Made by a program: the position numbers and the translations under genes
The notes under the pieces: model-generated
What the model saw: the letters and a program-made list of their open reading frames with translations, nothing else
What the model was told of the DNA's origin: nothing
Database searches by the model: none
NCBI RefSeq assembly: GCF_000768065.1
Contig: NZ_JRKM01000001.1
Coordinates: 1,426,001 to 1,490,000, forward strand
DNA: 64,000 nt
Source: Aquabacterium sp. NJ1
GTDB taxonomy: Bacteria; Pseudomonadota; Gammaproteobacteria; Burkholderiales; Burkholderiaceae_C
Direction of reading: 5' to 3'
Shown: piece after piece, positions 54,701 to 64,000 of the stretch
How positions within the stretch are numbered: the stretch's first letter is position 1
How the letters are laid out: every line of letters begins with the position of its first letter

Positions 54701-57700
54701 CCGGCTGAAGAGCAGCAACTGCTGGAGGCGACGCCCCTGGCGCCATCCTTCACCCCCGTTCACGAGCAGATCGCCGCCATGGCCCGGCGGCAACCCGATG
54801 CGCTGGCCGTGAGCAGCACCGCCGAGGCCGCGCCTACCGCCACGCTGAGCTACCGCGAACTGGATCAGCGTGCCACCCAGTTGGCCAAGCAGCTGCAAGC
54901 CGCAGGCGTGGGCTCCGAGCAGCTCGTGGGCATCGGCATGGCGCGCAGCCCCGAGCTGATCGTGGCGCTGCTGGCCATCCTCAAAGCCGGAGGCGCCTAC
55001 CTGCCCCTGGACGCCGCCTATCCGGATCAGCGCCTGAGCCAGATGTTGACGCAGGCACGCCCGCACTGGATGCTGGTCGATCTGCACACGCAAACGCGCA
55101 TGGCCGACCTTGTCCAGCAGCACGCCTTGGGCACGCAGCTGATGGCCGTGCACGACATCGCCTCGCACGAACCGGGCGGGCTTGATGCCAACGCCGCCCC
55201 CACACCGCCACGGAGACCGACCCAGGGCGAGCAACTGGCTTATGTGATCTTCACCTCCGGCTCCACCGGGCAACCCAAGGGCGTGATGATCGAGCACCGC
55301 AACCTGTCGGCCTATGTGAGCGCCGCGGTGCAAGCCTATGGCCTGGTGGCGCAAGACCGGGTGCTGCAGTTCGCCTCCATCAGCTTTGATGCGGCGGTGG
55401 AAGAGATTTTTGCCCCGCTGGCCATCGGTGCCACCGTGGTCCTGCGCCATGAAGAGATGCTGGCCTCGCCGCGCCATTTCATGGCTGCCTGCGTGCAACA
55501 CCGCCTGACGGTGCTGCCCTTGCCGACGGCCTACTGGCGCGTGCTGGCCACCGCCAGCGACGAAGAACTGTTGCAGCCCTTGCAGGCCACGCAGCCTGGC
55601 ACCCTCGATGTGGCGCCCCCCTGGCGGCTCGCGGTCATTGGCGGGGAAGCCGCCTCACCAGCCGCCTTGCAACGCTGGCAAGCACGCTTTGGCCAGCACG
55701 CCAGGCTGATCAACAGCTACGGCCCCACCGAGACCACCGTGGTGGCCACCGTGGCCGAAGTGCCGGCCAGCTACAAGGCCGGCGTCGCCCATGCTGCCAC
55801 GCACGAAGCGGTCAGCATCGGCCGGCCACTTGCCGGCACCACCATCCGCATCCTGGATGCCCAGCAGCGCCCAGTTCCCATCGGTGTCACCGGGGAGATC
55901 CACATCGGCGGCGCCCAGGTCGGCCGAGGCTACCTCGGGCAGCCCGAGTTGACGGCCACCCGTTTCATCGCCGACCCGAGCCACCCAGCGCAAGCCGGCC
56001 AGCGCCTGTACCGAACCGGTGACCTCGGTCGCTGGACGGCGCGCGGCGACATCGAGCACCTCGGCCGCAATGACGACCAGGTCAAGCTGCGCGGCTTCCG
56101 CATCGAGCTGGGTGAGATCGAGGCCCGCCTGGTGCAGGCACCCGGTGTGCGCGATGCCGTGGTGGCCTTGCGCCCGGCAAGCGACGGCCCTGGCGACGAT
56201 CAGCGCGGCGCCCAACTGGTGGCCTACGTGGTGCCCCATGCGCCCCAGATTGACACGGCGCAGATGCGTCGCGAGCTCCGCGCGCAACTGGCCGCCTGCC
56301 TGCCCGACTACATGCAGCCTCATGCCCTGGTGCTGATGCCCGCACTGCCCCTGTCACCCAATGGCAAGGTGGACAGACGTGCCCTACCCGCACCTGGTGT
56401 CGAGGCCCTGGCCAGCCACGCATTCGAGGCGCCCATCAACGAACGCGAACAGTTGCTGGCCCGCATCTGGGCCGAGGTGCTGCATCTGCCTGCCGACCAC
56501 CGCATTGGCCGGCAAGACAGCTTCTTCGCGCTGGGGGGCCATTCGCTGCTGGTGATGCAGTTGATCGAGCGCCTACGCCAGGCTGGCTGGGTGGTGCCCT
56601 TGCGCAAAGTCTTCGAACATGCGCGCCTGGCCGAGCTGTCGGCGGCCTTGCAAGCGCTGGCCGACGCACCCGCATCCCCGGCAGAGCGCGAAAACAGCCT
56701 CATTCCACCGGGCGCCCCCAGCATCACGCCCGACATGCTGGACCTGTGTACCCTCACGCCCACGCAGATCGATCGCATCGTGGCCACCGTGCCGGGTGGC
56801 GCCCCCAACATCCAGGACATCTACCCGCTGGCCCCCTTGCAGGAAGGCATCCTGTTCCATCACCTCTATGCGGGTGATGCAGACCCGGCGGCCCGGCAGG
56901 ATGACCCCTACATCCTGCCCTCCATCCTGAAACTGGACAGCCGCGCCCACCTGGACGCGCTGCTGCTGGCCTTGCAAGGCGTGATCGCACGGCACGACGC
57001 ACTGCGCACGGCCATCGTCTGGCGCGCCTTGCGTGACATCAACCCGGAGCAAGGCCTCGCCGTGCAGGTGGTCTGGCGCCATGCCGACCTGCCCGTACAC
57101 GAGTTGCCGCGGGCACCCGGTGAGGACGCCCTGGCCCGCCTGCAACAGGCCTTGAGCGGCCCGCAACACATGGACCTGGAACAGGCGCCCCTGATGCGGA
57201 TCTCGCTGGCCACATCGGGCACGGCGTGCTACGTGGCGATTCAGGTCCACCACATCATCAGCGACCACGTGTCGCAAGACATCGTGCTGCAAGAGGTGCA
57301 GGCCCATCTCGCCGGCATGGCGGCAAGCCTGCCCCGGCCTGTCTCTTATCGGCGCTTCATCGCCCATGCGCAGCGGTCGGCGTCGTCATCGGCCGCGCGC
57401 CAGTTCTTCACCGACATGCTGCAGGACGTGGACGAACCAACGGCCCTGTTCGGGTACACCGACGTCCACCACAAGGCCGCACAACAGACCGCCCCTCAGG
57501 AGGCGCAGCAAGCCGTCCCCGACGCGCTGAACAAGCGCATCAGGGCGCAGGCCAGCCTGCTCGGCATCAGCCCCGCGGCCCTCATGCACGCAGCCTGGAG
57601 CCTTGTGGTCGCGCGCTGCAGCAACCGTCAGGATGTGGTGTTCGGCAGCATCCTGTCTGGCCGGCTGCAAGGCATCGCCGGGGCCGACCGCATGATCGGC

Positions 57701-60700
57701 ATGTTCATCAACACCCTGCCCATGCGCGTGCCGCTCGCCGGTGCCAGCGCCCGGTCGCTGGTGCAAATGGTGCACACCGGCCTGCTCGATCTCCTGGCCC
57801 ATGAACAGGCGCCGCTCACCCTGGCGCAAGGTTGCGCCGGTGTGCCCGGCACGCTGCCGTTGTTCACCGCCGTGATGAACTACCGCCACAGCGCCGGCGG
57901 CCAGCAAGCGGCAGAAGACCAAGCCCTGCAGGGCATCGAGCTGATCTCCAGCCAGGAGCGGACCAACTACCCCTTCGCCCTGTCGGTGGACGACCTGGGT
58001 GAAGCCTTCCGCCTGACGCTGCAAGCGCAAACCAGCGTGGGCATCCCCATGGCCGACACCCTGGCCGCGCGCCTGCTGGCCTTCATGCTCGAGGCCTTGG
58101 GCTCGCTCACCGAAGCCCTTGAACACGCGCCGGACACGCCCGCGACCTCACTGCCCGTGCTGCCCGCATCCGAGCACGCGAAGCTGAAGCAGGCGGGCCA
58201 AGGCCCCGCCCTCACAGGCCGGCATCAACAGCCCATCCATGCGCTGTTCGAGCAGCAGGCTCGCCTGCAACCGCAGGCCACCGCCATCATCGACGGCGCA
58301 CGCCAGTGCAGTTATGCCGAGCTGGACGCACGCGCCGATCAACTCTCACGCCATCTGCAAAGCCTGGGCCTGCAAGCAGGCCAGCCTGTCGTGCTGTGGA
58401 TGGGCAGAAGCCTGGACATGGTCGTGGCCCAGCTGGCCACCCTGAAAGCCGGCGCCTATTACCTGCCCATCGCCCCGGACACCCCCAACGAACGCGCGGA
58501 TTTCATGCGGCGTGATGGCGACGCACGCCTCGTGCTCACCAGGCTGCATCTCGGCAGTGCGATGCCATCCGCACCTTGGCTGACGGGCTGCGAACTGGTC
58601 GACATGGCCATGCTCGACGCATCGCCCATCCCCGCAGAGCACGCGCCCCAGCACACCGCAACCAAGGCCCCGCAGGTCAGCACCGAGTCCATCGCCTATG
58701 TGATGTACACCTCGGGCTCAACCGGCCAGCCCAAGGGCGTGGTCGTGCCGCATCGAGGCGTCACCCGCGTGGCGGTGGACAACGGCTACGCGCACATCGG
58801 CCCGCATGACCGTGTGGCCCACATCAGCAACCCCGCCTTCGATGCGGCCACATTTGAAGTGTGGGGCGCCCTGCTCAATGGCGCCTGCCTGGTCGTGATC
58901 GACGCCGACACCGTGTTGAGCCCGCCTGCCTTGTGCCACACGCTCATGGATCGCGGCGTCTCGGTCATGTTCATGACCACGGCGCTGTTCAGCCTGCATG
59001 CCCGCGCGCTGACACCGGCCTTTGCCCGCTTGAACTACCTGCTGTTTGGCGGTGAAACCCTGGACCCGGCGCCCGTGCGCCACGTGCTGCAGCACGGCCG
59101 GCCGCGCCACCTGCTGCACGTCTACGGCCCCACCGAAACCACCACCTTCGCCACCGCCCATGAGATCCGGCTACTGGGTGATGCCGATGCCACCGTGCCC
59201 ATCGGCCATGCCATTGCCGGCACGCACATCCATGTGCTGGATGAAGACCAACGCCCCGTGCCCATGGGCGTTTGCGGCGAGATCTACATTGGTGGCGCCG
59301 GCGTGGCGCTGGGCTACCTGAACCGCCCTGACTTGAGCCACGAGCGCTTCATTCACCTGAACGGCGACATGCTCTACCGCACCGGCGACCTAGGCCGCTG
59401 GCGCGAACCCGGCGTGCTGGACTACATGGGCCGCAATGACCAGCAAGTCAAGATCCGGGGCTTCCGCATCGAGCCTGCTGAAATCGAAGCCTGCCTGTTG
59501 CAAGACCAGCGGGTGAAGGAAGCTGTTGTCATGGCCCGTGAAGACCAGCCCGGCCAACGCCGTCTGGTGGCCTACGTGGCCGGGCATGCACCCTCATCCC
59601 CATCGGACGCCCACGCACTGCGCGCCCACCTCAAAGCGCATCTCAAGGCGCGTCTGCCCGAGTACATGGTCCCGGCCGATATCGTGGCCGTGGACGCCTG
59701 GCCGCTCACGCCCAACGGCAAACTCGACCGCCGCGCCCTGCCCGCGCCTGACCACGCCAACACGGCGCCCGACGCACAAGAGGTACCACACGCCGGCATC
59801 GAGCAGGCCATGGCCACCATCTGGTCCAGCCTGCTCAACCGCGAAGGCTTGCGCCGTGAAGATGACTTCTTCGAACTGGGCGGCCACTCCCTGCTGGCCG
59901 TGCAACTCGTCAACAGGGTGCGAGACCAATGGCATGTGACGCTGCCTTTGCGCCGTGTTTTCGAATCCCCCAGGCTGGCGGACCTGGCCCAGGCTGTGCT
60001 CGACTTGCGCTCGCAGCAAGCGCCCTTGCTTGCAGAAGCCGGCATGCCCCAAGCGCCCATCCCCCGCGCCGATCGCAGCCAGCGCCTGCCCCTGTCGCTG
60101 GCCCAGCAACGCCTGTGGTTCCTGGATCAGATCGAGGGGCTTGCGTCCGCCTACGTGATCCCGGTGGCACTGCGCCTGCAAGGCGAGCTGGATGTACCGG
60201 CCTTGACCGCCGCATGCCATGCCTTGATCCAGCGGCACGAATCCCTGCGCACGGTCTTCCCGGCCGTGGATGGCCAGCCCGAGCAACGCGTGCTGCCCGT
60301 GCAGGAGATGGCCTTGACCCTCTCGGACCAGGCATCGCACGAACGCGAGCGCGACGCCGTGTTCCAGCAGCCCTTCGACCTGGTCCATGGCCCGCTGGTG
60401 CGCGGCGCCCTGGTCCGCGTGAAGCAGGACGAGCACCTGCTGTTCATCGCCATGCACCACATCATCTCGGATGGCTGGTCCATGGGCGTGGCGGTGCGCG
60501 AACTGGTGCAGCTGTACGCCATGCACAGGCAGGGCATGCCGCTCTCGCTGCCGCCACTGCCCATTCAGTATGCTGATTACGCGGCCTGGCAACGCAGCGC
60601 ATTGGGTGATGCCACCCTGCGCGAGCAAGCTGCCTTCTGGCGCACCACCCTGGCCGGCGCCCCGGCCCTGCTGGCCTTGCCCACAGACAGGCCCCGCCCC

Positions 60701-63700
60701 GCACAAGCCAGCCATGCAGCCCGGCGCAGCACGGTGGCGCTCGGCCCAGCCTTGAGCGCCGAACTCCAGCGCTGCGCACAACGCCACGGCATCACGCTGC
60801 ACATGCTCTTGCTGTCGACCTGGGCCCTGCTGATGGCACGCCTGAGCGGGCAAAACGACATCGTCATCGGCACCCCCGTGGCCAACCGGCCACGCCAGGA
60901 ACTCGAAGGCCTGGTGGGCTTCTTCGTCAACACCCTGCCCTTGCGCCTGACGCTGGCAGACGACGCCACCGTGCAGCAATGGCTGCACACCGCGCGCACA
61001 GCCACCCTGGCCGCCTACGCCCACCAGGACCTGCCCTTCGATCGCATCGTCGAAGCCCTGCAGCCGCCCCGCAGCCTGGCTCATGCGCCGGTCTTCCAGG
61101 TGCTCTTCAGCCTCAACAACACGCCAGCCGCATCCGGCAGCCTGCCCGACCTCACCGTCAGCCCGCTGGAGGTGGAGACCCCTCACACCCAGTTCGACCT
61201 GGCCCTCAGCCTGCAAGAGCACGAAGGTGACATCACCGGCACGCTGGAGCACGCCAGTGAGCTGTTTGACACCGACACCATCGAACGCTGGCTGCAGCAC
61301 TGGGCCGTGATGCTGCAAGCTGTCTGCCAGGCCGCGCCCGAGCAACCCTGCCAGACACTAGACTGGCTGACCGAGGCCGACCGGCAGCAACTGCGGCACT
61401 TCGCGCAAGGCCCGGCCCCCGCCGCCGATGCCACCCAGCGGCTGGCCCACGAGCGCTTCGATGATCAGGCGCGCCTGCAACCTCTGGCCTGCGCCTTGCA
61501 CTTCGACGGGCAAGCCATCACTTACGCCGAACTGCAGCGCCGCAGCGATGCCCTGGCCCGGTCACTGCGCATGGCCATGCCACAGGCCAGCGACAACGAC
61601 AACGAGCGCATCGTGGCGGTGCTGCTCCCCCGCGGCATCGAGATGATGGTCGCTGTGCTGGCCACGCTCAAGGCCGGCTGTGCCTACCTGCCGCTGGACC
61701 CGAGCTACCCACCCAGCCGCCTGCGCTTCATGTGCGACGATGCCCAGCCGCTGGCACTGCTGACCCAGGCATCCTTGCTGGATCTCGCCCAGGACTTCGC
61801 CCAGCACATGGCCCCGGCATGCGCACCAGCGCCGGGCCTCGAAGGGCCGCACACTGAGGGCAGCCACATCGTGGTGATGGCCAACAAGGCGGCATCCCCG
61901 GCCTCAACGCCGGCCTCGTCCGCAAAGCGGCCGGGCCCTGCCGACCCTGCCTACGTCATCTACACCTCCGGTTCCACAGGGCGGCCCAAAGGCGTGGTGC
62001 TGACCCATGGCGGCCTGCAGAACCTGGCCAGCTGGCAGCAGCAGTATTTCACCGTGGGCCCTGGTGACCGCGTCCTGCAATTCGCCTCCTTCAGCTTTGA
62101 TGCCTGCACCTGGGAATGGGTCATGGCCCTGTGCCATGGCGCCAGCTTGTACCTGGCCACGAGCGAGGCACTCATGCCCGGCGACGCGCTGTACCGCACC
62201 CTGGTCGAGCAGCGCATCACCCACGCCACCTTGCCCCCGGTTGCACTCAGCGCCATGGCCGACCAGGCCCACGCGGCCACGACCCAGGGCGCACCCTTGC
62301 TGCCCGAGCTGCAAACCCTGATCGTGGCGGGTGAAGCCTGCCCCGCCAGCGTGCTGGCCACCTGGGCCCGAGGCCGGCGCTTCGTCAATGCCTACGGCCC
62401 GACCGAAACCACCATCTGCGCAAGCGCCCATGAATGCCATGCCGACACACCCGATGGCCTCGTGCCCATCGGGCGCCCCATCGCCGGCACCCACATCCAC
62501 GTGCTCAACCAGCATGGCCAGCCACAAGCCATCGGAGTCACCGGCGAGCTGTACATCGGCGGCTCGGGCGTGGCGCGTGCCTACCTCCGGCGCCCCGAGC
62601 TGGATGCCGAACGCTTCGTGCCCGATCCCTTTGCCGCGCATCCGGGTGAGCGCCTGTACCGTACCGGTGACCTCGCCTGCTGGCGCCAGGATGGGTCGCT
62701 GATTTACCTGGGCCGCAACGACCACCAGATCAAGCTGCGCGGCCTGCGGATCGAGTTGGGCGAGATCGAAGCCTGCCTGCGTCAGCACCCCGATGTGCGC
62801 GACGCGGTGGTGTTGCCCCAAGCGGCATCCGCAGCGTCAGGCGATGGCAGCGCGCAACCGGATCTGCGCCTGGTCGCGTTCGTCGTGCCCAGGGCGCAGG
62901 CCGACGCAGCCGCAACGCCGCAAGGGCTGCAACAGGATCTGTACCAAAGCCTGCGCCAGGCCTTGCCCACCCACATGCTGCCGAGTGGCATCCTCACCGT
63001 TCCCAGCCTGCCGCTGACCCCCAATGGCAAGGTGGACCGCGCGGCCCTGCTCGAAGCCAGCCAGCAAGCCCATCAAGCCGCCCCTGCCCGCACACCAGAA
63101 GACAGCCCCCGCAACGAGCTGGAGCGCGCGCTGTGCCTGATTTGGCAAGACACCCTGGGCCTGGATACCCCATGCGGCCGCCATGCAGACTTCTTCGCCC
63201 TGGGTGGCCACTCGCTGGCTGCGGCCCGGCTGATGAGCCGGGTCAGCGCGCTGGGCGTCCACCTGCCGCTCGCCCAGCTGTTCCTGAACCCGACGCCCGC
63301 TTTGCTCGCGGCAAGCGCCAGCGCACACACGCAGCCTGCGCATGAGGCCTCCCCCACATTGGCCTTGCGCGCACAAGGCCACAAGCCCGCCCTGTTCCTG
63401 CTGCCTGATCTGGCCGGTTCGGGCTTGCCTTACGTGGCACTCAGCCGCCTCATCGACACGGACCGGCCGGTTCATGCCCTCACGCTGCCCCGCCATGAAC
63501 AATCGGGCCAAGCAGCCTTCAGCTCGCTGACCCAACTGGCCGAGCTGCACGCACAAGCCATCCAGCAGGTACAAGCACACGGCCCCTATCACCTGGCGGG
63601 TTGGTCCGCGGGTGGGGTGCTGGCCTACGCCACGGCGGCACGCCTCGTGGCGCTGGGCGAGACGGTTGCCTACCTCGGTCTCATCGACGCGCCCTGCCCG

Positions 63701-64000
63701 GCCCCTTCTCCCACCACCACGCCAGGCGCCACGGCCGCCACACCACGCGAGGTGCTCCTGGCCTACCTGGCCAGCACCATCGACCTGGAAGCCCCCACGC
63801 ACCGCGCCCAACTGCAACGCTGGTCTGACACCCACGCCACGCCCCGCATCGAGCAAATCATCGACGAAGCCCATCGCGCCCGGCTGCTGCCAGCAGAACT
63901 CGATGCCCAAGCCATCGGCCCTCTGCTGGCCCAGGCCAGCACGCTCGCCCACCTCGTGCAGCACAGCCCCTTGCCGCCGCTGGCCATGGCGGGCCCGCTG
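36485..64000 (+). CDS. giant eight-module nonribosomal peptide synthetase with C-terminal thioesterase, 3' end beyond window
   Basis: A single open frame of 9172 visible codons assembling a peptide of eight residues by the thiotemplate mechanism. Domain order is C-A-T repeated eight times, then thioesterase. All eight adenylation domains have the TSGSTG phosphate loop (residues 646, 1776, 2886, 4042, 5127, 6257, 7409, 8494). All eight carrier serines lie in LGGHS (1064, 2160, 3297, 4441, 5530, 6687, 7802, 8910). Every module was checked to lie in the same frame, and all T-C joints read through without a stop. There is no separate epimerization domain. ATG 36485 is the first ATG after an in-frame stop at 36452; it has no strong ribosome site, and GTG 36464 is an alternative. 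The window ends inside the thioesterase, so a second, tandem one cannot be excluded. A lipo- or arylpeptide product is likely. Confidence 0.96.
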   Translation, partial: MDGSVVDSFEQVGRALPALIPLSAAQGVIWLDQMVNAGLPCYQIGMCVDIQGPLDVAILKRAIEHVAQCHDALRLALAPADAGSPASQGQPQWCVLDTVAVHMPVVDLREQPVAAMAAEPGQPDRDRALALVQRTFSSPAPLHAGIPPWDMLVVRYAEAGYLWMHRYHHLVIDGYGVPMAGQAMVEAYNRLLAGQSLAGHEAPSYTELLPAEQAYRTSARHDKDLAFWRQRYAVLPPALLPARHAQASGEAPGSGKQVWQLPRALYDQVTAHAAARGFTVSHFLLALIHTGLSRMHAVDEIVIGVPVHNRTTPRQRQTIGMFASMNPIGVPVDLQRDFTAQMQAVADELRRCLRHQRLPIADINRAVQLGATGRRQIFDVSFSFEAFDADVSMGPARPRFWTLHNGHEPTPLAIAAKDYHRDEGLLLEFVFNRAHLDEGEVQRLIGRLETACLAVLDGFQGPVARLPLIPQAEAHLLQRFNDTSVPFEDDVAIHTLFERCVARHPDRIALVCDGAQLSYADLDARANQLACQLQQGCVQANSLVAIVMGRSTELVVALLGVLKAGAAYVPLDPDHPQARQAELLDEVSPSMVLVQEACLSALPDCGYPIMVLPPAKPDATTEALPQAYPAASDAFSARSLAYVIFTSGSTGRPKGVMNEHRAVVNRLVWMQKAYGLEADDSVLQKTPYGFDVSVWEFFWPLTTGARLIMARPDGHQDPAYIAHVIESSGVTTVHFVPSMLQVFLADPAAARCTGLRRVICSGEALPWALQQEVLSRWPGTQLHNLYGPTEAAIDVTAWPCRPAPAPRPDQLVPRVPRVPIGKPIDNIRIHILDDLGQVVPIGVPGEIHIGGVGVARGYLGQPELTQARFIPDPWANSLTGPSAPDAQGSRLYKTGDIGCWREDGAIDYLGRADHQVKIRGQRVELGEIEHHLLKHPGVSDAVVVAHTAAADGTPGEQRLVAYVVPQAGTQHQELIPSLRATLRATLPAHMVPSALVQLPALPLNANGKLDRKALPVPTDADLAHATFEAPQGALEEAVATAWRALLGVETLGRHDNFFDLGGHSLLAIRLSEQLRTMGWQADMRLVFEAPTLARFAQALSERGQQAPESTQVWPASSIPPGCTRITPDMLPLIELSQGAIDHIVAAVGGDASRIQDIYPLAPLQEGMLFHHASLARDQNGRPLRGDPYVMPMLLRLEGPAQQQALLAALQRILGRHDALRTAVVWQGLPQAVQVVMREVALPVQAVALTPTSDVLAQLQARMAPQQLHMDLSQAPLLRLELAALPGTQGAGHSTYAIIYLHHLVDDNQSLQVVRDELRALVRDEASALPTAAPYRDFVARTRALSASGRDEPFFQARLADVSEPTSPFGLMDVHGDGSDVVEHVARLPDELSQRIVQQARQHGVVPAALLHLAWGMVVAQASGRDDVVFGTVLSGRVHGQGSAHTVGAFINTLPLRMKLAGKAVAQRAAETQAELLALLAHDHAPLALAQRCSAMPAGTPLFTSVLNVRHPQAQGILEADAELAPGMVVLSAQERSNYPLVMSVDDLGGDFVLRAQASAHASTGRDELAARCNRWMTQALDVLARALERTPQTLMNKLSALPAEESAQVLGAFNNCQAPAPRQILVHQLVEEQARIRPDTPAISMGAQQLSYAELNQQANQWAHLLQQQGLGRGDLVGLCMPRSPALLIGLLAILKVGAAYVPLDPVYPRQRLAHMVADSRMRLILTAQGLHTEAWSGEVPVLDMDASRALWSGQPPGDLDTLALAGEDPAYAIYTSGSTGTPKGVLVSHANLANLATVQQTDLEAAAHSRVLQFASISFDASIWECLLAWGAGACLVMAEREALLPGQALYDTLRDERITHALLPPVAVSMMPTHEGLSALRVLCVGGEACPPGLARLWADPQQGRSLVNLYGPTEATVCATSYECLPDDSGPVPIGQPLPHAQVYILDAHMRPAGLGIAGEIYIGGAGVALGYLHRPALTAERFVPDPFGEPGGRLYRTGDLGRWREDGRIDYLGRNDHQIKLRGMRIELGEIQAALMKQPGVREAVVLLDEDASPARLLAYVTGPEAMDARTIRQGLRADLPEFMLPASVTVLDALPLSPNGKLDRARLPTVQEAPRAEAGAPQGPVETALAAIWASLLHTPHVHRHDNFFDLGGHSLLVVQMMDQLRAMQLEVDVRRIFAARDLADLAECITAPSPEDEPAVLPHIPPGCTHITPAHLEPLLSWDQATIDTLVQQVPGGAANVQQVYPLTPVQQGMLFHRLLHPQAGDAYVLPLLLDFESPARLAVFTDALRQVVARHDALRTALAWSDLPEPVQVVWREAPLLLAQAPIQPPAQCGRSVAEQMQALMDPASARIDLSRAPLLRLQAAPAQWHADGPDAQGPCLLLLSVHHSVCDHVSLELVLREVATCMAGQAHSLPAAASYSTLVARSRSGSREATAQAYFRRRLADVDEPCTPFDLADVHGDGTGFNEARQPLAPASVSRLRQQARSLGVSVAALVHVAWSLVVARCTPGSRAQNGSVVFGTVLSGRLQAGPAAHALGLFVNTLPVRVDLVDQDLPTLVRHTHADLLELVTHEHASLALAQRCSGLPPEQPLFSAVLNYRHSSGETEGLAALDGMRVIASQERTNYPLTVSVDDYAQGGLSLSTQARSPASAMHINTCLAHAIEVLLNALEGTHYAVYADELDILPNAMREQLRQWSQGRATDDPHAPLQGPTPGLAHAWFEAQAHRRPQALAMTHGEQHWCYGELEAQANRLARHLRAQGVKPDSLVAIAVERGPAMVIGLLATLKAGGAYLPIDPNYPPDRIRYMLADARPAVLLLSEGTVALAEVLTNAHDQAGTSRIVNLDDVHTRQALTRQEAHPLRAEETGVLPTHLAYVIYTSGSTGQPKGVMIEHRGACNLLRASLAPLGLHEQARVLQYASFSFDASVWEWLMALGSGASLHLADQADLLPGTPLQQTLRRLAITHVLLSPAVLSAWPLGDAAASLQTLIAGGDVCPAELASQYAGLPRFINAYGPTEASVCVSLDVLAQGADQPEDGPSALSIGRPLPGTRVHILDEHMRPVPPGVPGEICIGGMGVARGYLHRPELTAERFVPDAEAPEANARLYRTGDLGRWRADGRIDYLGRNDQQVKVRGFRIELGEIEASLRALAGVQAAAVLADKGARGHQRLVAFVALHAAGPGTAPDAHSLKAQLQHTLPEHMLPSSIIVLDSLPLGTSGKVDRKALALHLSSDAGHAHQDALSRSEAHSAGAGFEAPVGAVEQALAAIWSSLLGMARISRHDRFFDLGGHSLLVVQMAERLRQHGWVVQVRDVLLAHSLADLARNATPARPQDARDAWSHSQIPPACERITPDMVPLARDAGITPSHIDTIVAAVPGGAAQVQDIYPLAPLQEGLLFHRLMDGEARGAQAPARDDYLLPMVFAASSRAHLDRFTEALQVLVERHDVLRTAILWQGLPQPMQVVWRTARLPVLSSSADPGLLPLDRAPLGRALIVPPHAPLPPSCAHLNASEPADAQGEPGWRIIVQMHHLVCDHVSQEVLLQELQTLLADAERPMQQAAATLPPPVPYRGFVAQARALQADAAARQHFRDTLGDIDEPTLPFGLNPGLTPSPAQDEQHRVAEHRTALETSLARTLRTQARHLGVTPAALFHAAWARVLGACSGRQDVAFGTVLSGRLQGLHAAGDTNVAGVDRAMGLFINTLPVRVQLGEHHAATALVRALHRQLLALLPHEQAPLVDALRSTALPAGTPLFSAVLNYRHTVPEVLAPRLGGMTLLHSQERSNYPFALLVDDLGEGFMLSTQTRTPSSHGALDGVQPHRLSAYVLTALQALCDALAHDDRPASSWPLLPEPEQRQLQAFNPPPSPYRDQALIHELFEEQAARTPDAPAMRMGADCLSYAQLNARADELAGRLRPALDAMRPSGPVVVALLLPRSLDAFIAKLAVLKAGTAYLAIDPGYPASRIGLMLEDAQPGLVISQRGLAPCLDQAIGHGVPTPWPTLWVDAPELDDGRISHGGTGLSARPRPGPDHLAYVVYTSGSTGRPKGVMVTHRGLCNLSAAQGQALQLGPGHRVLQFAAYGFDACAWEWVMALTHGATLHLATQDELMPGEPLQALLRQQAISHVTLPPVALDAMDAGPPLPDLQTVIVAGEACPPALARRWAPGRRFINAYGPSEATVCATMYRWQAEADAAGHAATVPIGQPIANTQVHVLDQALQPLPIGVAGEICIGGEGVALGYLRRDELNADRFVHVPALGGQRVYRTGDLGRWRPDGQLEFMGRLDHQVKLRGFRIELGEIESRLTQCAGVHESLVLLLPHTPHAPHGATADAQLVAYVTAPPGSPLPDPSALRATLQAELPAYMVPAAIMPLRNWPLTPHGKVDRQALPRARYAHADQDASPLSPTESRLRALWVDVLALPHDGQLGRQAHFFELGGHSLRTVQLVARMRQHFGVVMPLRQVFDGPTLAAMASWLDAQPLAPASPADPGSPASAILPAPRSTTMPLSWSQQRMWFLDQFPGAAAAYVLPLALRMQGPWGAAQQVALQTSLDALLARHEALRARFNMVNGVPVQHIAPPSGLHIEQVQAGPEAPDLAHLLHEHGQSIQAPFDLARGPLVRARLIEVSGTDHILLLALHHIVADGWSLGVLTRELAQLYAAAIANEAASLPPLSLQYADYAHWQQGTQAEALLADQLAFWQATLAGAPALLDLPTDHPRPAVQHHAGDLISLTVPASITARLQALAAHHDATLYMVLLTAWAMLMSRLSGQSDVVIGTPVANRTRPELEGVVGCFINMLAVRVQLHPQDSLGAVLARARSQALAALAHQELPFDRVVDAIAPTRSLSHSPVFQTTLNLLNTPDTTLTLGELTLSTIDVPRLGSPFDLNLSLREEGGALVGAIEYATALFERATVQRWVDSFLTLLDGIAPADQPDQRANTSWRALAWLPPAQVAQLQAFNPPPQAWPPVRLEQLFEAQVARTPDAPALVADATTLSYAELDAQASAMAARLQAQGLAQQGLVAILLERCPEAFVAVLATLKSGAAYLPLDPAYPAARLAYMLADAQPQLIVTQRSLQHLLEGVDAGKAAQVLLVDDTTLLAQRRPTPQRDAAASRPSEDDLAYVIYTSGSTGKPKGVMVSHRGLCNLAQVSADSLGLNARSRVLQFASPSFDACAWEWIMALTTGASLHLAPREALLPGPNLQATLHTRGITHALLSPSALAAAPLGMGTASLRTLIVGGEACPTAVIEPYLRAGLRVVNAYGPTEASVCVTLHACSLPDQPTEVGGTPATVSIGHPLRNARLHVLDEALQPVGIGVVGEIYIGGIGLARGYLDRDALTAERFVTGAPHGWPERLYRTGDLACWRPDGSLDYKGRCDDQVKLRGFRIELGEIEGQLLRCPGVREAAALVREDLAGQKRLVAYVAKGQPEREHDSAPLAPDALRQQLKAVLPEHMLPAAIVVLDTLPQTPNGKLDRQALPPPAPADATDITAGFAAPEGPIETAVARIWATLLERQHIGRDDSFFDLGGHSLLVMQMIEALGHVGLHASVHMVFAAHSLRELAAALADQATGSPGDTLLPELLHTIPGGCTRITPDMLPLATLSQAQIDALVASVPGGTGNVQDIYPLTALQEGMLFHHQLSAGAGDAYILPVALKLQDPLTLTRFLEALQTVVDRHEVLRTAIAWHGLPQAMQIVWRHAPVRVEHVQPGEHHADMTEQLTSAMAVDRLHMDLGRAPLLKVQQWPCPSDEAGPRYLLLQLHHIVCDHISLEVVLAEVATLMSARVSAQMSAQVSGQHEVLPPPASFKAFVAHSLAQRDDAAAQAFFQSRLGDFTECSAPFGLTDTQGHGTAFTAHTQPLDETLSTRLRQVAQTHGVSPAALFHLAWALVVGRCSARDDVVFGSVMSGRLNDAATRAGAQRTPGLFVNTLPMRVPRETAAAAVHEALQQVHHALLDLVRFEQTPLSLALRCSGVPAGSPLFTAMLNYRHSAPAAAGANWHGIEVLASEERSHYPVSLSVDDTGEGFTLSAEVQAPAQAWRIPAYMACALDGLVDALEKHARHGTRTALAHINMLPAEEQQLLEATPLAPSFTPVHEQIAAMARRQPDALAVSSTAEAAPTATLSYRELDQRATQLAKQLQAAGVGSEQLVGIGMARSPELIVALLAILKAGGAYLPLDAAYPDQRLSQMLTQARPHWMLVDLHTQTRMADLVQQHALGTQLMAVHDIASHEPGGLDANAAPTPPRRPTQGEQLAYVIFTSGSTGQPKGVMIEHRNLSAYVSAAVQAYGLVAQDRVLQFASISFDAAVEEIFAPLAIGATVVLRHEEMLASPRHFMAACVQHRLTVLPLPTAYWRVLATASDEELLQPLQATQPGTLDVAPPWRLAVIGGEAASPAALQRWQARFGQHARLINSYGPTETTVVATVAEVPASYKAGVAHAATHEAVSIGRPLAGTTIRILDAQQRPVPIGVTGEIHIGGAQVGRGYLGQPELTATRFIADPSHPAQAGQRLYRTGDLGRWTARGDIEHLGRNDDQVKLRGFRIELGEIEARLVQAPGVRDAVVALRPASDGPGDDQRGAQLVAYVVPHAPQIDTAQMRRELRAQLAACLPDYMQPHALVLMPALPLSPNGKVDRRALPAPGVEALASHAFEAPINEREQLLARIWAEVLHLPADHRIGRQDSFFALGGHSLLVMQLIERLRQAGWVVPLRKVFEHARLAELSAALQALADAPASPAERENSLIPPGAPSITPDMLDLCTLTPTQIDRIVATVPGGAPNIQDIYPLAPLQEGILFHHLYAGDADPAARQDDPYILPSILKLDSRAHLDALLLALQGVIARHDALRTAIVWRALRDINPEQGLAVQVVWRHADLPVHELPRAPGEDALARLQQALSGPQHMDLEQAPLMRISLATSGTACYVAIQVHHIISDHVSQDIVLQEVQAHLAGMAASLPRPVSYRRFIAHAQRSASSSAARQFFTDMLQDVDEPTALFGYTDVHHKAAQQTAPQEAQQAVPDALNKRIRAQASLLGISPAALMHAAWSLVVARCSNRQDVVFGSILSGRLQGIAGADRMIGMFINTLPMRVPLAGASARSLVQMVHTGLLDLLAHEQAPLTLAQGCAGVPGTLPLFTAVMNYRHSAGGQQAAEDQALQGIELISSQERTNYPFALSVDDLGEAFRLTLQAQTSVGIPMADTLAARLLAFMLEALGSLTEALEHAPDTPATSLPVLPASEHAKLKQAGQGPALTGRHQQPIHALFEQQARLQPQATAIIDGARQCSYAELDARADQLSRHLQSLGLQAGQPVVLWMGRSLDMVVAQLATLKAGAYYLPIAPDTPNERADFMRRDGDARLVLTRLHLGSAMPSAPWLTGCELVDMAMLDASPIPAEHAPQHTATKAPQVSTESIAYVMYTSGSTGQPKGVVVPHRGVTRVAVDNGYAHIGPHDRVAHISNPAFDAATFEVWGALLNGACLVVIDADTVLSPPALCHTLMDRGVSVMFMTTALFSLHARALTPAFARLNYLLFGGETLDPAPVRHVLQHGRPRHLLHVYGPTETTTFATAHEIRLLGDADATVPIGHAIAGTHIHVLDEDQRPVPMGVCGEIYIGGAGVALGYLNRPDLSHERFIHLNGDMLYRTGDLGRWREPGVLDYMGRNDQQVKIRGFRIEPAEIEACLLQDQRVKEAVVMAREDQPGQRRLVAYVAGHAPSSPSDAHALRAHLKAHLKARLPEYMVPADIVAVDAWPLTPNGKLDRRALPAPDHANTAPDAQEVPHAGIEQAMATIWSSLLNREGLRREDDFFELGGHSLLAVQLVNRVRDQWHVTLPLRRVFESPRLADLAQAVLDLRSQQAPLLAEAGMPQAPIPRADRSQRLPLSLAQQRLWFLDQIEGLASAYVIPVALRLQGELDVPALTAACHALIQRHESLRTVFPAVDGQPEQRVLPVQEMALTLSDQASHERERDAVFQQPFDLVHGPLVRGALVRVKQDEHLLFIAMHHIISDGWSMGVAVRELVQLYAMHRQGMPLSLPPLPIQYADYAAWQRSALGDATLREQAAFWRTTLAGAPALLALPTDRPRPAQASHAARRSTVALGPALSAELQRCAQRHGITLHMLLLSTWALLMARLSGQNDIVIGTPVANRPRQELEGLVGFFVNTLPLRLTLADDATVQQWLHTARTATLAAYAHQDLPFDRIVEALQPPRSLAHAPVFQVLFSLNNTPAASGSLPDLTVSPLEVETPHTQFDLALSLQEHEGDITGTLEHASELFDTDTIERWLQHWAVMLQAVCQAAPEQPCQTLDWLTEADRQQLRHFAQGPAPAADATQRLAHERFDDQARLQPLACALHFDGQAITYAELQRRSDALARSLRMAMPQASDNDNERIVAVLLPRGIEMMVAVLATLKAGCAYLPLDPSYPPSRLRFMCDDAQPLALLTQASLLDLAQDFAQHMAPACAPAPGLEGPHTEGSHIVVMANKAASPASTPASSAKRPGPADPAYVIYTSGSTGRPKGVVLTHGGLQNLASWQQQYFTVGPGDRVLQFASFSFDACTWEWVMALCHGASLYLATSEALMPGDALYRTLVEQRITHATLPPVALSAMADQAHAATTQGAPLLPELQTLIVAGEACPASVLATWARGRRFVNAYGPTETTICASAHECHADTPDGLVPIGRPIAGTHIHVLNQHGQPQAIGVTGELYIGGSGVARAYLRRPELDAERFVPDPFAAHPGERLYRTGDLACWRQDGSLIYLGRNDHQIKLRGLRIELGEIEACLRQHPDVRDAVVLPQAASAASGDGSAQPDLRLVAFVVPRAQADAAATPQGLQQDLYQSLRQALPTHMLPSGILTVPSLPLTPNGKVDRAALLEASQQAHQAAPARTPEDSPRNELERALCLIWQDTLGLDTPCGRHADFFALGGHSLAAARLMSRVSALGVHLPLAQLFLNPTPALLAASASAHTQPAHEASPTLALRAQGHKPALFLLPDLAGSGLPYVALSRLIDTDRPVHALTLPRHEQSGQAAFSSLTQLAELHAQAIQQVQAHGPYHLAGWSAGGVLAYATAARLVALGETVAYLGLIDAPCPAPSPTTTPGATAATPREVLLAYLASTIDLEAPTHRAQLQRWSDTHATPRIEQIIDEAHRARLLPAELDAQAIGPLLAQASTLAHLVQHSPLPPLAMAGPL
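39791..43080 (+). other. NRPS module 2: dual-type C, hydrophobic A, T
   Basis: The C domain begins [17 protein letters not shown] and is of the dual epimerization/condensation type. The active-site motif reads HHLVDDN (residues 1301-1307), unlike HHxxxDH in its sisters. A-domain pocket residues read DAWLCGLVCK, a hydrophobic pocket with no sure assignment. The carrier serine is S2160. Confidence 0.8.
43081..46480 (+). other. NRPS module 3: dual-type C, hydrophobic A, T
   Basis: The C domain begins [17 protein letters not shown] and has HHSVCDH at residues 2394-2400. Pocket residues read DAWLIGAVCK, identical to module 5, suggesting the same hydrophobic amino acid (leucine-like or aromatic; not settled). 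The carrier serine is S3297. Confidence 0.8.
46481..49930 (+). other. NRPS module 4: dual-type C, phenylalanine A, T
   Basis: The C domain begins [17 protein letters not shown] and has HHLVCDH from residue 3534. Pocket residues read DAWTIAAVCK, a phenylalanine code close to that of gramicidin S synthetase GrsA. The carrier motif is FFELGGHSL with S4441. Confidence 0.82.
49931..53190 (+). other. NRPS module 5: LCL-type C, hydrophobic A, T
   Basis: The C domain begins [16 protein letters not shown] with HHIVADG from residue 4639, the ordinary LCL type, so residue 4 should enter as the L form. Pocket residues read DAWLIGAVCK, the same as module 3. The carrier serine is S5530. Confidence 0.8.
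53191..56670 (+). other. NRPS module 6: dual-type C, unassigned A, T
   Basis: The C domain begins [17 protein letters not shown], followed by QLSAGAGD, and has HHIVCDH from residue 5760. The A domain is of a different lineage ([19 protein letters not shown]) with pocket residues DAEPVGSVVK. The glutamate at the third position recalls lysine-type codes such as DAESIGSVCK, but no firm call is possible. The carrier motif is FFALGGHS, S6687. Confidence 0.78.
53822..53869 (+). repeat. four in-frame 12-bp repeats inside the module 6 condensation domain
   Basis: Four consecutive 12-base units encode [12 protein letters not shown] and VSGQ in a loop after the HHIVCDH motif. The second and third units differ by one base. 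It looks like a recent slippage expansion in a surface loop. Confidence 0.75.
56671..60020 (+). other. NRPS module 7: dual-type C, Ile/Val A, T
   Basis: The C domain begins [17 protein letters not shown] and has HHIISDH from residue 6922. Pocket residues read DAFFLGVTFK, an isoleucine-like code with valine as the alternative. The carrier motif is FFELGGHSL with S7802. Confidence 0.8.
60021..63320 (+). other. NRPS module 8: LCL-type C, phenylalanine A, T
   Basis: The C domain begins [16 protein letters not shown] with HHIISDG from residue 7991, the LCL type, so residue 7 should be L. Pocket residues read DAWTIAAICK, identical to the GrsA phenylalanine code. The carrier serine is S8910. Confidence 0.84.
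63340..64000 (+). other. NRPS C-terminal thioesterase domain (partial)
   Basis: An alpha/beta-hydrolase release domain starting [16 protein letters not shown], with the nucleophile serine in GWSAGG (S9041) and a catalytic-acid candidate in LGLIDAP. The histidine region lies beyond the window. It would hydrolyse or cyclise the finished peptide. Confidence 0.88.

Noticed and set aside
53825-55501. Long minus-strand open frames inside the synthetase region (for example 558 codons here, 603 codons at 46310-48121)
   Set aside because: They are antisense shadows of G+C-rich coding DNA. Their His/Gln/Ala/Gly-rich translations show no domain, while the plus frame carries full NRPS motifs.
36485-64000. 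Synthetase split into several genes or containing epimerization domains
   Set aside because: All T-C joints read through in one frame, the spaces between T and C are short linkers, and no E-domain motif was found.

Overview
The window is dense, G+C-rich bacterial chromosome. Its gene families point to a betaproteobacterium, probably order Burkholderiales: a Wza/EpsE-type polysaccharide export protein, a MaeB malic enzyme with a phosphotransacetylase-like tail, a type VI secretion VgrG, many c-di-GMP enzymes and a very large peptide synthetase. No rRNA, tRNA, CRISPR array, insertion sequence or phage integrase was seen. No gene-free stretch exceeds about 210 bases.

Left part (1-18.9 kb), mostly housekeeping and signalling. 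It opens with a truncated flavin amine oxidase joined to a YUCCA-like flavin monooxygenase. A membrane diguanylate cyclase, a Cache-type chemoreceptor and an aliphatic amidase (amiE) follow. On the minus strand, araC, DUF2804, a four-helix membrane protein with a CxxC...CxxC tail, and a GT4 glycosyltransferase form a likely transcription unit. A sterol-desaturase-family hydroxylase overlaps an RsmB-type rRNA methyltransferase. An exopolysaccharide export protein, a GGDEF-EAL regulator and maeB complete the region.

Middle (18.9-36.3 kb), accessory and signalling. A minus-strand type VI secretion cassette encodes VgrG, a LysM-muramidase effector and a putative exported immunity protein, with overlapping genes and a local drop in G+C. 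Next come an EamA exporter, an EAL-CBS-GGDEF protein, a divergent acyl-CoA dehydrogenase / enoyl-CoA-reductase-like pair with a possible LiuR-type operator, an exported protein of unknown function and an exported START-domain protein. An Ada-like, solute-binding protein and four-part hybrid histidine kinase operon follows.

Right part (35.4-64 kb), secondary metabolism. An Sfp-type phosphopantetheinyl transferase precedes one uninterrupted reading frame from 36485 to the window edge (9172 codons visible). It encodes an eight-module nonribosomal peptide synthetase ending in a thioesterase. The first module resembles EntF: an N-terminal starter-like condensation domain and a serine adenylation domain. 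Modules 2, 3, 4, 6 and 7 start with condensation domains of the dual epimerization/condensation type; modules 5 and 8 start with ordinary LCL domains. Pocket residues predict Ser - hydrophobic - hydrophobic - Phe - hydrophobic - unassigned - Ile/Val - Phe, with inferred configuration D-D-D-L-D-D-L-L. The transferase would activate the eight carrier domains. A 34-bp imperfect inverted repeat before the synthetase start is a candidate operator. The product, probably an N-acylated (lipo)octapeptide, is the main candidate for an undescribed system here.
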